From the NCBI RefSeq assembly GCF_000244975.1, contig NZ_CM001440.1, positions 981,538 to 1,045,537 on the forward strand: a stretch of DNA of 64,000 bases, written 5' to 3'. The DNA comes from Saccharomonospora cyanea NA-134. GTDB lineage: Bacteria; Actinomycetota; Actinomycetes; Mycobacteriales; Pseudonocardiaceae. This document shows, piece after piece, positions 27,958-35,435 of the stretch; within the stretch, counting starts at the first letter, position 1, and every line of letters starts with the position of its first letter. The notes beneath the pieces were generated by a model, which did no database searches, had not been told where the DNA came from, and worked only from the letters and a program-made list of their open reading frames with translations. The translations under genes and the position numbers were made by a program.

Positions 27958-28533
27958 TCAGGCCTTCGGCAGGCGAGGCTCGACGAGGTAGGCGACCTCC
28001 CGAGCGACGTCACAGGCGGCGTTGACCTCTTCGGTGGCTACGTTTACGTCGATACGGGAATCATCGTCGATGGCCACAGCCAAGGTACAGCCACCCATGC
28101 TGGGGTTAGGGGCTTCCGCGGCTTTTCTGCCGTTGATCGACCCTGCGTTTACTCCGCCACCGACATCGGTCAGCGCGTCAATGCTTTGCGCGTCGCGCAC
28201 TGCGAGTCCTATGACGAGGCCGTCTTCAAGAGGGTCCTGCTTCTCCTTCTGCCAGGAACAGACTCTTGCCTCCGCCATATCTTTGCTTGAATCTTGCCGA
28301 GGGGAGAAATTCCCGTACTGCTGGAGGTCCTCCGTCGGTTCGATCACGGCACATGGGTCGACCGATGCGCTGAGCTGGTCGGAGGAGGTGTGAGGGATTC
28401 CTGAAGACGTGGCTGTCGCAGAACCGCTCGGTTGGGGCTCGGTCTGGGCAATACCGGACTCTCCACCGGCGCAACCAGCGGCTGCAAGCACTACCGCAGC
28501 GAGGGCTGACAAGAGTGAGACGGACCTAGTCAT
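27958..28533 (-). CDS. DUF3558-like lipoprotein
   Basis: A 191-residue predicted lipoprotein. The signal peptide MTRSVSLLSALAAVVLAAAGC ends in a lipobox (AAGC), so the mature protein would be lipid-anchored outside the membrane. After a Ser/Thr-rich linker comes a domain with DPCAVIEPTEDL, RVCSWQKEKQ and MGGCTLAVAIDDDSRIDV, the cysteine pattern of actinobacterial DUF3558 proteins. The ATG at 28533 follows GAAGGAAG. It lies 18 bp downstream of a WXG100-like gene on the same strand, a common arrangement in Pseudonocardiaceae. Function unknown. Confidence 0.8.
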   Translation of the reverse strand: MTRSVSLLSALAAVVLAAAGCAGGESGIAQTEPQPSGSATATSSGIPHTSSDQLSASVDPCAVIEPTEDLQQYGNFSPRQDSSKDMAEARVCSWQKEKQDPLEDGLVIGLAVRDAQSIDALTDVGGGVNAGSINGRKAAEAPNPSMGGCTLAVAIDDDSRIDVNVATEEVNAACDVAREVAYLVEPRLPKA

Positions 28534-28551
28534 TGCTTCCTTCACCTGTGG

Positions 28552-29034
28552 TCAGACGGAGCGGCCGGTTCGTTTTACTGCCTCGACCACGTTGGATTCC
28601 GTCTCTTCGTACTGTCCGGAGGCTCTTTGCAGCGCTTCGACGCTCATTTGGAGGACTTCCTTGAGTTGTAGAACAACCATTCGAGCTGAATCGGGACCAT
28701 TGGCGGCGGCGTGCATGTGCTGTGCGACCCGCTGTCCGTACTCATGGTTGCCAAGCTGAGGCCGTTGGTCGAACACGAGTAGGTCATGCTTCATCACGTC
28801 GATGCGATCAACGAACCTCGACATCGCCTTGATCAACTCATCCGCGCTCTCCTTGCTCACGCGGAAGCCGCCGTTCTTCGCGGAGTCCACTAGGTCCGAG
28901 GCCGCGGCTTTGGCCGATGCCATCGAGGTGGCGTTGGCCGTGGTGTTGAACATGGCAGCGGCGGCGTGCATGACCCCAGCCATGCCGCTCGGCCCCTCGT
29001 AAGCCTGCCCCTGCTCGCTGAACTCTTCTGCCAC
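28552..29034 (-). CDS. WXG100/ESX-like helical protein
   Basis: A 160-residue, mostly helical protein lacking a signal peptide. The GTG start (VAEEFSEQGQAYEGPSG) has GGGGGG about 5 bp upstream. The body consists of long amphipathic helices (SMASAKAAASDLVDSAKNGG, DELIKAMSRFVDRIDVMKHD) and ends QYEETESNVVEAVKRTGRSV, where Y(x)3E resembles the type VII secretion C-terminal signal YxxxD/E. There is no canonical WxG, so membership of the ESX substrate superfamily is inference. It pairs with the DUF3558 lipoprotein gene downstream. Confidence 0.65.
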   Translation of the reverse strand: MAEEFSEQGQAYEGPSGMAGVMHAAAAMFNTTANATSMASAKAAASDLVDSAKNGGFRVSKESADELIKAMSRFVDRIDVMKHDLLVFDQRPQLGNHEYGQRVAQHMHAAANGPDSARMVVLQLKEVLQMSVEALQRASGQYEETESNVVEAVKRTGRSV

Positions 29035-29130
29035 TCCAAGCCCCCCAGGATGGCTGCAGCGGAACCGTTCGACCCCGCAGTGTAGCGGCGGCCGAGGTGC
29101 GGCGAGGCCGAGTTGGCATACGTCCGGCGA

Positions 29131-29179
29131 AACGCGTCCGCCCCCACGAAGGCCTGTCGGCGCCGTGGGGGCGGACGCG
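29131..29179. terminator. Perfect 17-bp hairpin
   Basis: ACGCGTCCGCCCCCACG at 29131-29147 and its exact reverse complement at 29163-29179 flank a 15-base loop. It begins 6 bp past the stop of the minus-strand gene 29186-29512 and ends about 100 bp before the WXG-like start. It has no U tract. Terminator of the upstream gene is the simplest reading. Confidence 0.75.
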
Positions 29180-29185
29180 TGAGTG

Positions 29186-29512
29186 TCAGCGGCCGGCGAG
29201 GGCGGGGGTGTTCTCCAGCGCCCGCTCACCGGCTTCGGTGAGTACGGCGGGGACCCGCTGGCCGGGTTCGCCGGCGTAGGCGGGGCCGATGAGCCCGGCC
29301 TGGACGAGCCGGTGCGCCGTGGCCTGATCGGCGCAGGCGAGTCCGTCTACGAAGAGGTTCGTTCCACAGCCGGTGGCGATTTCGGCGTCTCCCTGCGCCA
29401 CGGCTTGCAGGGTCGCGCGTTCGCGATGGTTCAGATCTGTGTCATAACCGTCCTGAGGCACCTCTGCCCCCTTGCATCCACGACCGGGGTCCTTTACCGG
29501 TCCCTTGCCCAT
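29186..29512 (-). CDS. Small conserved actinobacterial protein, function unknown
   Basis: A 108-residue protein. An N-terminal basic/polar stretch with two Cys is followed by DLNHRERATLQAVAQGDAEI, then GTNLFVDGLACADQATAHRL, VQAGLIGPAYAGEPGQRVPA and VLTEAGERAL. The second half has the rhythm of a small winged-helix (helix, turn, LTEAGERAL as in MarR/PadR tails), so DNA binding is possible but not shown. I believe similar small proteins recur in Pseudonocardiaceae, but could not verify. It is isolated between a quasi-palindromic upstream region and a strong hairpin, so it is probably monocistronic. Confidence 0.65.
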   Translation of the reverse strand: MGKGPVKDPGRGCKGAEVPQDGYDTDLNHRERATLQAVAQGDAEIATGCGTNLFVDGLACADQATAHRLVQAGLIGPAYAGEPGQRVPAVLTEAGERALENTPALAGR

Positions 29513-29522
29513 GATTCAACCC

Positions 29523-29557
29523 TGTGACACCCACTTGTCGCAAAGTTGTGAGTCACA
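29523..29557. promoter_or_regulatory. Nested quasi-palindrome upstream of 29186-29512
   Basis: TGTGAC at 29523 pairs with GTCACA at 29552, and the inner ACTTGTCGCAAAGT (29533-29546) is 10/14 self-complementary; both are centred at about 29540. The segment is only about half G/C, unlike its surroundings. It lies 11-45 bp before the small gene's ATG, so it is a candidate operator or promoter. Confidence 0.4.
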
Positions 29558-29559
29558 TC

Positions 29560-32418
29560 TCATGCTTTGGTAGGAATCGAGGGGGTTTCGGTGGCGCTGA
29601 GCGCCCGGTCGAGTACCTGCGCCAGGTGGAGGGCGCGGCGCCCGGTGAGGTCGGCGATCTGGGTGCGGCAGCTGAACCCGTCGGCGAGCACGAGGTCCTC
29701 GGCGCTCGTGGCCTCGAGCTCGGGCACGAGCACCCGGTTCGCCGCCGCCACCGACACCTCGTAGTGGCCGCGCTCGACACCGAAGTTGCCCGCCAGCCCG
29801 CAGCATCCGGAGTCGAGCGTGCGGTTGTCCACACCCGCCCTGCGCAGCATCCGCTCGTCGGCGTCGTTGCCGAACACCGCGTGCTGGTGGCAGTGCTGCT
29901 GCGTCACCGCGCGTACGCCGAGCGAGCCGAACTCCGCGTCCGGCGCGTGCCTGTCGAGGAACTCCGCGAGTGTCAGCGCGGGCACGGGCGGGGTGTCGAG
30001 CAGGTCGTGGACGTCGTGGCGCAGCACGGCCAGGCAGCTCGGTTCGAGCCCCACGATCGGCGTGCCCGCCTGGATGTCCTCGCTCAACACGTCCAGCGTG
30101 CGCCGCAGCACACGGCGTGCGATGCCGAGCTGGCCCGTGGAGATCCACGTCAGGCCGCAGCACACCGAGGAGCGGGGGAGCACCACGTCGAACCCGGCGT
30201 GCTCCAGCACGCGAGTGGCGGCCACGCCGATCTCGGGTGCGAAGTGGTCGGTGAACGTGTCGGGCCAGAGCACGACTCGCGGCCGGCCACCGGGCTCGCG
30301 CCGGGGTTTGCGGCGCCACGCCCTCCGCAGCGTCGTGCGGGCGAACGTGGGCAGCTCGCGTTCGGGGGTGATGCCGCCGAGCCGCTTCGCCAGGCTGGAA
30401 ACCGCGCGCGACCGTAGCGCGGTGTTGACCACGCCGGGCGCGGTGGCCGCCAGCCGCGCCCACAGCGGCAGGAACCCCAGCGAGTAGTGGCTCGCGGGGC
30501 GCAGCCTGCCCGCGTAGTGGTGGTGCAGGAACTCCGCTTTGTACGAAGCCATGTCCACGTTGACCGGGCAGTCGGAGAGGCAGCCCTTGCACGCCAGGCA
30601 CAGGTCGAGCGCGTCGTGGACATCCTCGGAGTCCCAGCCGTCGGTGACGGTCTCGCCCCGCAGCATCTCGAACAGCAACCGCGCCCTGCCGCGCGTCGAG
30701 TGCTCCTCACGCCGGGTCACCATGTAGCTCGGGCACATGACGCCGGTGCTGGTGTCGATGCACTTGCCCACCCCGACGCAGCGCCGCGTGGCGGTGGCCA
30801 GACTGCCGCCGTCGTGCGGATAGCGCAGGGTGAGGGGTAGTTCCTTCACCGGTCCGGCGAAGCGCAGGTCGGCGTCGAGGGGGCGAGGCCGTACCAGGTT
30901 GCCGGGATTCAGCACGTCGTCGGGATCCCAGACGGCCTTGAAGGCCTCGAACAGGCGCAGTACCTCGGGCGAGTACATCCGGGGCAGCAACTCCGCCCTG
31001 GCCTGCCCGTCGCCGTGTTCGCCCGACAGCGATCCGCCGTGGGCGACCACGAGGTCGGCGGCGTCGGTGAGGAACCTCCGGAAGGTCGCCACGCCGCCGT
31101 CGGTGAGCAGGTCGAAGTCGATGCGCACGTGCACGCAGCCTTCGCCGAAGTGCCCGTACGGGATGCCCCGCAGCCCGTAGGAGGCGAGGAGGGCGCGGAA
31201 CGACCGCAGGTAGGAGCCGAGCCGTTCCGGTGGCACGGCGGCGTCCTCCCAGCCCGGCCACGCTTCCGAGCCGTCGGCCATGCGAGTGGCGATGCCCGCG
31301 GCGGACTCGCGGATGGACCACAGCTGCCGCTGCCGCGCCGGGTCGGTGGTCACCGACGTCGCGGCACTGGTCTCGCGGGCCAGTGCCGCTGCCAGGGCTT
31401 TCGCGTTCCGGCGTGCCTCGTCGGCATCGTCCCCGCCGACCTCGACGAACAACCAGCCGCGTCCGGCGGGTAGTTCGCCGAGCGCCGCGGGACGACGGCC
31501 GTGTGAGAGGAGGGCCTCCACCAGGTCGGCGCCCATGCCCTCCACCGTGAGCGGCCGGTGCGGCAGTACCTGGGGAGCGGCGTCGGCCGCGGCGACGTCG
31601 TCGGCGAACCCCGCCACCACCAGCGCCCGGGCCCGGGGTGAGGGCACGAGCCGCACGGTGGCCTGCGTCAGCAGCACGCACGTGCCCTCGGTGCCCACGA
31701 GTGCCCTGGCGATGTCGAAGCCGTTCTCCGGCAGGAGGTTGTCGAGCGCGTATCCGGACACTCTCCTCGGCAGGGAGGGAAATCCGGTGCGCAGCACGGC
31801 GAGGTTGCGCTGGGCGAGGTCTCGCAGTGCGGCGCGGATCTCCGCCGCGCGGCCCGCGGGCTCGCCGGTGACGCGGTCGCCGGGGCCGACGGACAACCGG
31901 GCCCCGTCCCCGGTCACCACCTCCAGCGACACGACGTTGTCGGCGGTGCGGCCCCACGCCACCGAGTGCGAACCACACGCGTCGTTGCCGAGCATCCCGC
32001 CGAGCGTGCAGCGGCTGTGCGTGGAGGGGTCCGGCCCGAACGTCAGTCCGTGCTCCGCGGCGGCGGCGCGCAACGTGTCGAGCACGACCCCCGGCTCCAC
32101 GCGTGCGACACGGCGTTCGGGGTCGATCTCCAGGACCCGGTTCAGGTGGCGGCTGTAGTCGAGCACCACACCCTCGCCGAGGGCCTGCCCGCCGATGCCG
32201 GTGCCCGCACCTCGCGCCGTCACCGGGACGCCGTGCGCACGGGCGACGCGCAGGGTGGCCGCCACGTCGTCGGCGGTGCGGGGGAACACGACGGCCGACG
32301 GCACGTGCCGGTAGTTCGACGCGTCCATGCTGAACATCGCCCGCGCGGAGGGGCTGTCGTCCACCTCGCCCGAGACGGCGCGGGCCAGGTCCTCGGCGAG
32401 CGTGGGCCGGACGGTCAC
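29560..32418 (-). CDS. FAD/Fe-S D-2-hydroxyacid dehydrogenase (D-2-hydroxyglutarate/D-lactate type)
   Basis: A 952-residue flavo-iron-sulfur dehydrogenase of the YdiJ/Dld-II type. From the N-terminus: FAD-binding PCMH domain (VVFPRTADDVAATLRVARAH, ARGAGTGIGGQAL), FAD-oxidase C-terminal domain (IPYGHFGEGCVHVRIDFDLL, GSLSGEHGDGQAR), two ferredoxin-like cysteine sets (CVGVGKCIDTSTGVMCPSY, CLACKGCLSDCPVNVDM), and two CCG domains (CCGLTWIS, CCGLAGNFG). E. coli YdiJ oxidises D-2-hydroxyglutarate. The GTG start overlaps the transhydrogenase stop (GTGA). Because that enzyme releases D-2-hydroxyglutarate, this product is the favoured substrate here. Confidence 0.9.
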   Translation of the reverse strand: MTVRPTLAEDLARAVSGEVDDSPSARAMFSMDASNYRHVPSAVVFPRTADDVAATLRVARAHGVPVTARGAGTGIGGQALGEGVVLDYSRHLNRVLEIDPERRVARVEPGVVLDTLRAAAAEHGLTFGPDPSTHSRCTLGGMLGNDACGSHSVAWGRTADNVVSLEVVTGDGARLSVGPGDRVTGEPAGRAAEIRAALRDLAQRNLAVLRTGFPSLPRRVSGYALDNLLPENGFDIARALVGTEGTCVLLTQATVRLVPSPRARALVVAGFADDVAAADAAPQVLPHRPLTVEGMGADLVEALLSHGRRPAALGELPAGRGWLFVEVGGDDADEARRNAKALAAALARETSAATSVTTDPARQRQLWSIRESAAGIATRMADGSEAWPGWEDAAVPPERLGSYLRSFRALLASYGLRGIPYGHFGEGCVHVRIDFDLLTDGGVATFRRFLTDAADLVVAHGGSLSGEHGDGQARAELLPRMYSPEVLRLFEAFKAVWDPDDVLNPGNLVRPRPLDADLRFAGPVKELPLTLRYPHDGGSLATATRRCVGVGKCIDTSTGVMCPSYMVTRREEHSTRGRARLLFEMLRGETVTDGWDSEDVHDALDLCLACKGCLSDCPVNVDMASYKAEFLHHHYAGRLRPASHYSLGFLPLWARLAATAPGVVNTALRSRAVSSLAKRLGGITPERELPTFARTTLRRAWRRKPRREPGGRPRVVLWPDTFTDHFAPEIGVAATRVLEHAGFDVVLPRSSVCCGLTWISTGQLGIARRVLRRTLDVLSEDIQAGTPIVGLEPSCLAVLRHDVHDLLDTPPVPALTLAEFLDRHAPDAEFGSLGVRAVTQQHCHQHAVFGNDADERMLRRAGVDNRTLDSGCCGLAGNFGVERGHYEVSVAAANRVLVPELEATSAEDLVLADGFSCRTQIADLTGRRALHLAQVLDRALSATETPSIPTKA

Positions 32419-33692
32419 CAGTTCTCCAGCGAGTCGGTGAGGATGCCTTCGAGGTCGTCCTCGCCCACCGCGCGGGGCGCGACGGTCAGCAGGCGCTGCT
32501 GCTTCAGCGCGCCGTCCACGAGCGTGGCAACGTCCGAACGTCCGTAGCCCACACCACCGAGTCCGTTGGGGACACCGATGTCGCGCATGAGCGAGGTCAA
32601 CGCCGACGGCAGTTGCTCACGCGGGTCGCGTTGTTCGGGCGCCGCCGGGTCGAGGATGCGCGCGGCGTGCAGGTGCTTGGCCGGATCGGTGGGGAAGGTG
32701 AACCGGAAGGCGGCCGGCGCGGTGAGGGCGACCGACTCGCCGTGGGGCACCAGCGGCTCGTCCTGCGGGTAGTCGGCGGGCCGGTACTCGCGCACGCGCC
32801 CCGCGATCGGATACGCGCAGGCGTGGGGGATGTGCACGCCCGCGTTGCCGAAACCCATACCCGCGAACGTGGCGGCCAGCATCATGTCCGTGCGCGCGTC
32901 GAGGTCGCCGCCGTTCAACACCGCCTTGCGGAACGACCTCGCGAGCAGGTGCAGCGCCTTCTCGGTCCAGGTGTCGGAGATCGGGTTCGCGCCGTTGTAG
33001 GCGACGCGGGTGGCTGGCGTGTGCCGGGGGAAGGAGTGGAACGGCCGCGCGGTGTAGGACTCCAGGGCGTGGCACAGCACGTCCATACCGCTGGCGGCGG
33101 TGACCCTCGGCGGCATGGACAGGGTCAGCAGCGGGTCGATGACGGCCAGGTCCGGCCGCAGGGACGGGTGACTGATGCCGGACTTCACCTTGAGTTCGCA
33201 GAAGTCCATGATGCACACCGGCGTGGTCTCCGAACCGGTTCCCGCCGTGGTGGGTACGGCGACGAGCGGCTTGAGCGGTCCGGGTGGGGCCTTGGCGGCG
33301 CCGATCGGTTCGTTCACGTAGTCGAACAGGTCGGCGGGATGGGTCGTGAGCAGGTTGACGGCCTTGGCTGTGTCGATGGCCGATCCTCCGCCGACGCCGA
33401 CGAAACCGTCCCACGTCGACTGCCGGGCGAACTCGACGGCCTCCAGGACGCTCGCGTCGGTGGGCTCGACGTGCACGCCGTCGTACACCTCCACCGTGAG
33501 GCCGCCCGCGCGGGCCGCCTCGGCGACGCGGTGGGGGACACCGGTGGCCGCGACGCCGGGATCGGTGACGATCAGCACCCGCTCGGCGCCCTGCTGCGCG
33601 AGGTCGTGTCCGATCTCGTCGACGGCGCCCGCGCCGAACTTCAGCGGGGTCGCGCCCCAGGTGAACACGGTCTCGTGCAGGTAGGTGGCCAT
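32415..33692 (-). CDS. Hydroxyacid-oxoacid transhydrogenase (ADHFE1-type iron alcohol dehydrogenase)
   Basis: A 425-residue iron-dependent alcohol dehydrogenase of the hydroxyacid-oxoacid transhydrogenase branch. ADHFE1 oxidises 4-hydroxybutyrate to succinic semialdehyde while reducing 2-oxoglutarate to D-2-hydroxyglutarate. Cofactor motifs GVGGGSAIDTAKAVNLL and PTTAGTGSETTPV and metal-site segments ASGMDVLCHALESYTARPF and GVHIPHACAYPIAG are present; the long insert before HACAYP fits this branch. The ATG at 33692 follows GGGGAGAGG. It is translationally coupled to a D-2-hydroxyglutarate-type dehydrogenase and lies downstream of a GntR gene. Ordinary alcohol dehydrogenase activity is the alternative. 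Confidence 0.88.
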   Translation of the reverse strand: MATYLHETVFTWGATPLKFGAGAVDEIGHDLAQQGAERVLIVTDPGVAATGVPHRVAEAARAGGLTVEVYDGVHVEPTDASVLEAVEFARQSTWDGFVGVGGGSAIDTAKAVNLLTTHPADLFDYVNEPIGAAKAPPGPLKPLVAVPTTAGTGSETTPVCIMDFCELKVKSGISHPSLRPDLAVIDPLLTLSMPPRVTAASGMDVLCHALESYTARPFHSFPRHTPATRVAYNGANPISDTWTEKALHLLARSFRKAVLNGGDLDARTDMMLAATFAGMGFGNAGVHIPHACAYPIAGRVREYRPADYPQDEPLVPHGESVALTAPAAFRFTFPTDPAKHLHAARILDPAAPEQRDPREQLPSALTSLMRDIGVPNGLGGVGYGRSDVATLVDGALKQQRLLTVAPRAVGEDDLEGILTDSLENW

Positions 33693-33733
33693 GGCCTCTC
33701 CCCGGTGAGCGACTGGGTCTCCGAGCGTGGCAT

Positions 33734-33745
33734 GTGGCATGCCAC
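33734..33745. promoter_or_regulatory. Palindrome GTGGCATGCCAC, candidate GntR operator
   Basis: A perfect 12-bp palindrome, preceded directly by a half-copy GTGGCAT at 33727. It lies 42 bp upstream of the transhydrogenase ATG and just after the GntR gene. FadR-subfamily GntR regulators bind short TGG-N-CCA-like palindromes, so this is a plausible site for the neighbouring regulator. Confidence 0.45.
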
Positions 33746-33788
33746 TCGTCAAGCGGCTTGCTCGCACAGGTCGTCGGCCGGACTTCGG

Positions 33789-34496
33789 TCAGCCGGACAG
33801 GCGCGTCCAGTCGTAGGACACCGGGGGCACGGGCTCGCCGGACTCGGCCGACTCCTGCGCGATGAGGAGCCGCGCCGTGGTGAGCAGGTGCCGCCGCATG
33901 GCCTCGGCGGCCTCGTGGGCGTCGCCCTCCTCGATGCACGCGGCGATGTGCTCGTGCTCGGCCAGGATGTCGGCCAGCCCCCGGCTGCGGTCCACAGTGG
34001 AGGTGCCACGCAGGAACACCATGTCGCGCAGCGAGTCGACGTAGCGGGCCAGCCGCAGGTTGCCCGACGCGGTGTTGACGGCCTCGTGGAACCTGCGGTC
34101 GGCCAGCATGAACGCGGCTTCGTCGTGCTCGTCGGCGGCCCGGCGCATCGCGTCGAGATGCGCGTGGAGGTCCGCGACGAGCCCCGGCGGTTTCTGGCTC
34201 GTGGCACGGAACGCGGCGGGCACCTCCAGCAGCAGCCGGATCGCGAAGACCTCCTCCAGGTCGTGCAGCGAGGTCTGCAGCACGCGAATGCCGCGGTTGC
34301 GTTCGAAACGCACCATGCCGCGTTGGGCGAGCTGGATCAGCGCCTCCCGCACCGGGGTGCGCGACACACCGAGCCGAGCGGCCAGCTCACGCACCGAGTA
34401 CAGCGTTCCCGGAACGAGTTCCCCGCTGACGATCGCGCCCCGCAGCTCGTCAAGGATGGCCTTGGCGAGGCTCCGGTCGGTGTCGATCTGCCGCAT
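33789..34496 (-). CDS. GntR family (FadR subfamily) transcriptional regulator
   Basis: A 235-residue repressor-type regulator. The N-terminal winged helix has TLYSVRELAARLGVSRTPVR and EALIQLAQRGMVRFERNRGI. The C-terminal FCD all-helical ligand domain has RLLLEVPAAFRA, DRRFHEAVNTASGN and the metal-binding His in EHEHIAACIEEGD. FCD regulators usually sense small carboxylates. It lies 96 bp upstream of the transhydrogenase gene on the same strand, so control of 4-hydroxybutyrate/2-hydroxyacid use is the natural inference. The ATG at 34496 has GGGAGGA upstream. Confidence 0.92.
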   Translation of the reverse strand: MRQIDTDRSLAKAILDELRGAIVSGELVPGTLYSVRELAARLGVSRTPVREALIQLAQRGMVRFERNRGIRVLQTSLHDLEEVFAIRLLLEVPAAFRATSQKPPGLVADLHAHLDAMRRAADEHDEAAFMLADRRFHEAVNTASGNLRLARYVDSLRDMVFLRGTSTVDRSRGLADILAEHEHIAACIEEGDAHEAAEAMRRHLLTTARLLIAQESAESGEPVPPVSYDWTRLSG

Positions 34497-34555
34497 CCGC
34501 CCATCCTCCCATGACCGGGCGGTCCCGAGGCCGGGATCGGCCGGACACGGGCCGC

Positions 34556-35425
34556 TCAGCCGAACCAGAGCCGGGCGAGCTCGTCCAGGGAGGGTTCGTC
34601 GGGCACGGGCATCCACGTCAGGTACCGGCGCAGCGACGAGTACCGGTGCAGCACCGTGTACGCCAGGCAGCGGCGGGCGAACTCCTCGCCGGGATGCGCG
34701 GCGGTGTGTCCGTAACCGCGCAGGAAACTCCGCCACCGCACCGGATCGCCGCCCGCCAGGTACACCGACGCAGCCACGAACTCGTACTCGGCCGCGCCGA
34801 GCATCGAGGGTTCGAAGTCGATGAGCCCCGAGACCGTCCACCGCCTGCCGTCGTGGCGCACCAGCACGTGCTCGCGCAGCAGTTCGGTGTGCAGGAAGAC
34901 CGGTGACGCGGTGGAGAGGTCCACGTCATCGAGGAACGCCGGGACCAGGTCCAGCCAGGCCGCGGGCAGCTCCTGCCGACGGTGGTAGTCCATGACGACC
35001 TCGCGCCGGCCCCTGACGAAGGCGGCCCAGTCGTGAGCGAGCGCACCCGGCCGCTCCGGCACCGCGTGCAGCTCGGCCGCCACGGCGCCCACGCGTTCAC
35101 ACACCTGTCGCCGTTCGTCCTCGGACAGCGTGTCCCACACCGTGTCCAGGCCCAGGCCGGGAACCCGGCGCATGAGGACGTAGTGCCAACCCTCGGAGGT
35201 CCCGGTGGCCTCCAGGCTCGGAGTCGACACGGACAGGCGGCCGTCCAGCGTGGTGAGCGCGGCCGACTCGACGCGGGCCTCGGCGGCCTCCTCCGCCGGG
35301 TAGAACTTCAACACCAGCTCGTCGCCGACGGCGTGGACGGGCAGCGATCCGCTGGTGAACTGCGTGGTCGGCAGGTGCTCCAGGGAGAGCTCGGCGAGCA
35401 CCGGCCGCAGCGGCGGGGAGGTCAT
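34556..35425 (-). CDS. Phosphotransferase (APH) family protein with altered catalytic loop
   Basis: A 289-residue protein of the aminoglycoside phosphotransferase/choline-kinase fold. The N-lobe has the ATP-lysine strand (DELVLKFYP, about residue 38) and YVLMRRVPGLGLDTVW as hinge. The catalytic loop reads FLHTELLREHVLV where the family has HxDxxxxN, so the catalytic Asp is Glu and the Asn is His. The metal-binding segment GLIDFEPSMLG keeps its Asp. It may be a weak, divergent or non-catalytic kinase. It starts 10 bp after mtnA and probably shares its transcript. Resistance function is not supported by the sequence. Confidence 0.8.
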   Translation of the reverse strand: MTSPPLRPVLAELSLEHLPTTQFTSGSLPVHAVGDELVLKFYPAEEAAEARVESAALTTLDGRLSVSTPSLEATGTSEGWHYVLMRRVPGLGLDTVWDTLSEDERRQVCERVGAVAAELHAVPERPGALAHDWAAFVRGRREVVMDYHRRQELPAAWLDLVPAFLDDVDLSTASPVFLHTELLREHVLVRHDGRRWTVSGLIDFEPSMLGAAEYEFVAASVYLAGGDPVRWRSFLRGYGHTAAHPGEEFARRCLAYTVLHRYSSLRRYLTWMPVPDEPSLDELARLWFG

Positions 35426-35435
35426 GCCCGGGACG

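Noticed and set aside
32619-34514. Long plus-strand frame antisense to the transhydrogenase and GntR genes
   Set aside because: The translation has no recognisable domain, and both minus-strand genes are complete with good motifs and ribosome sites.
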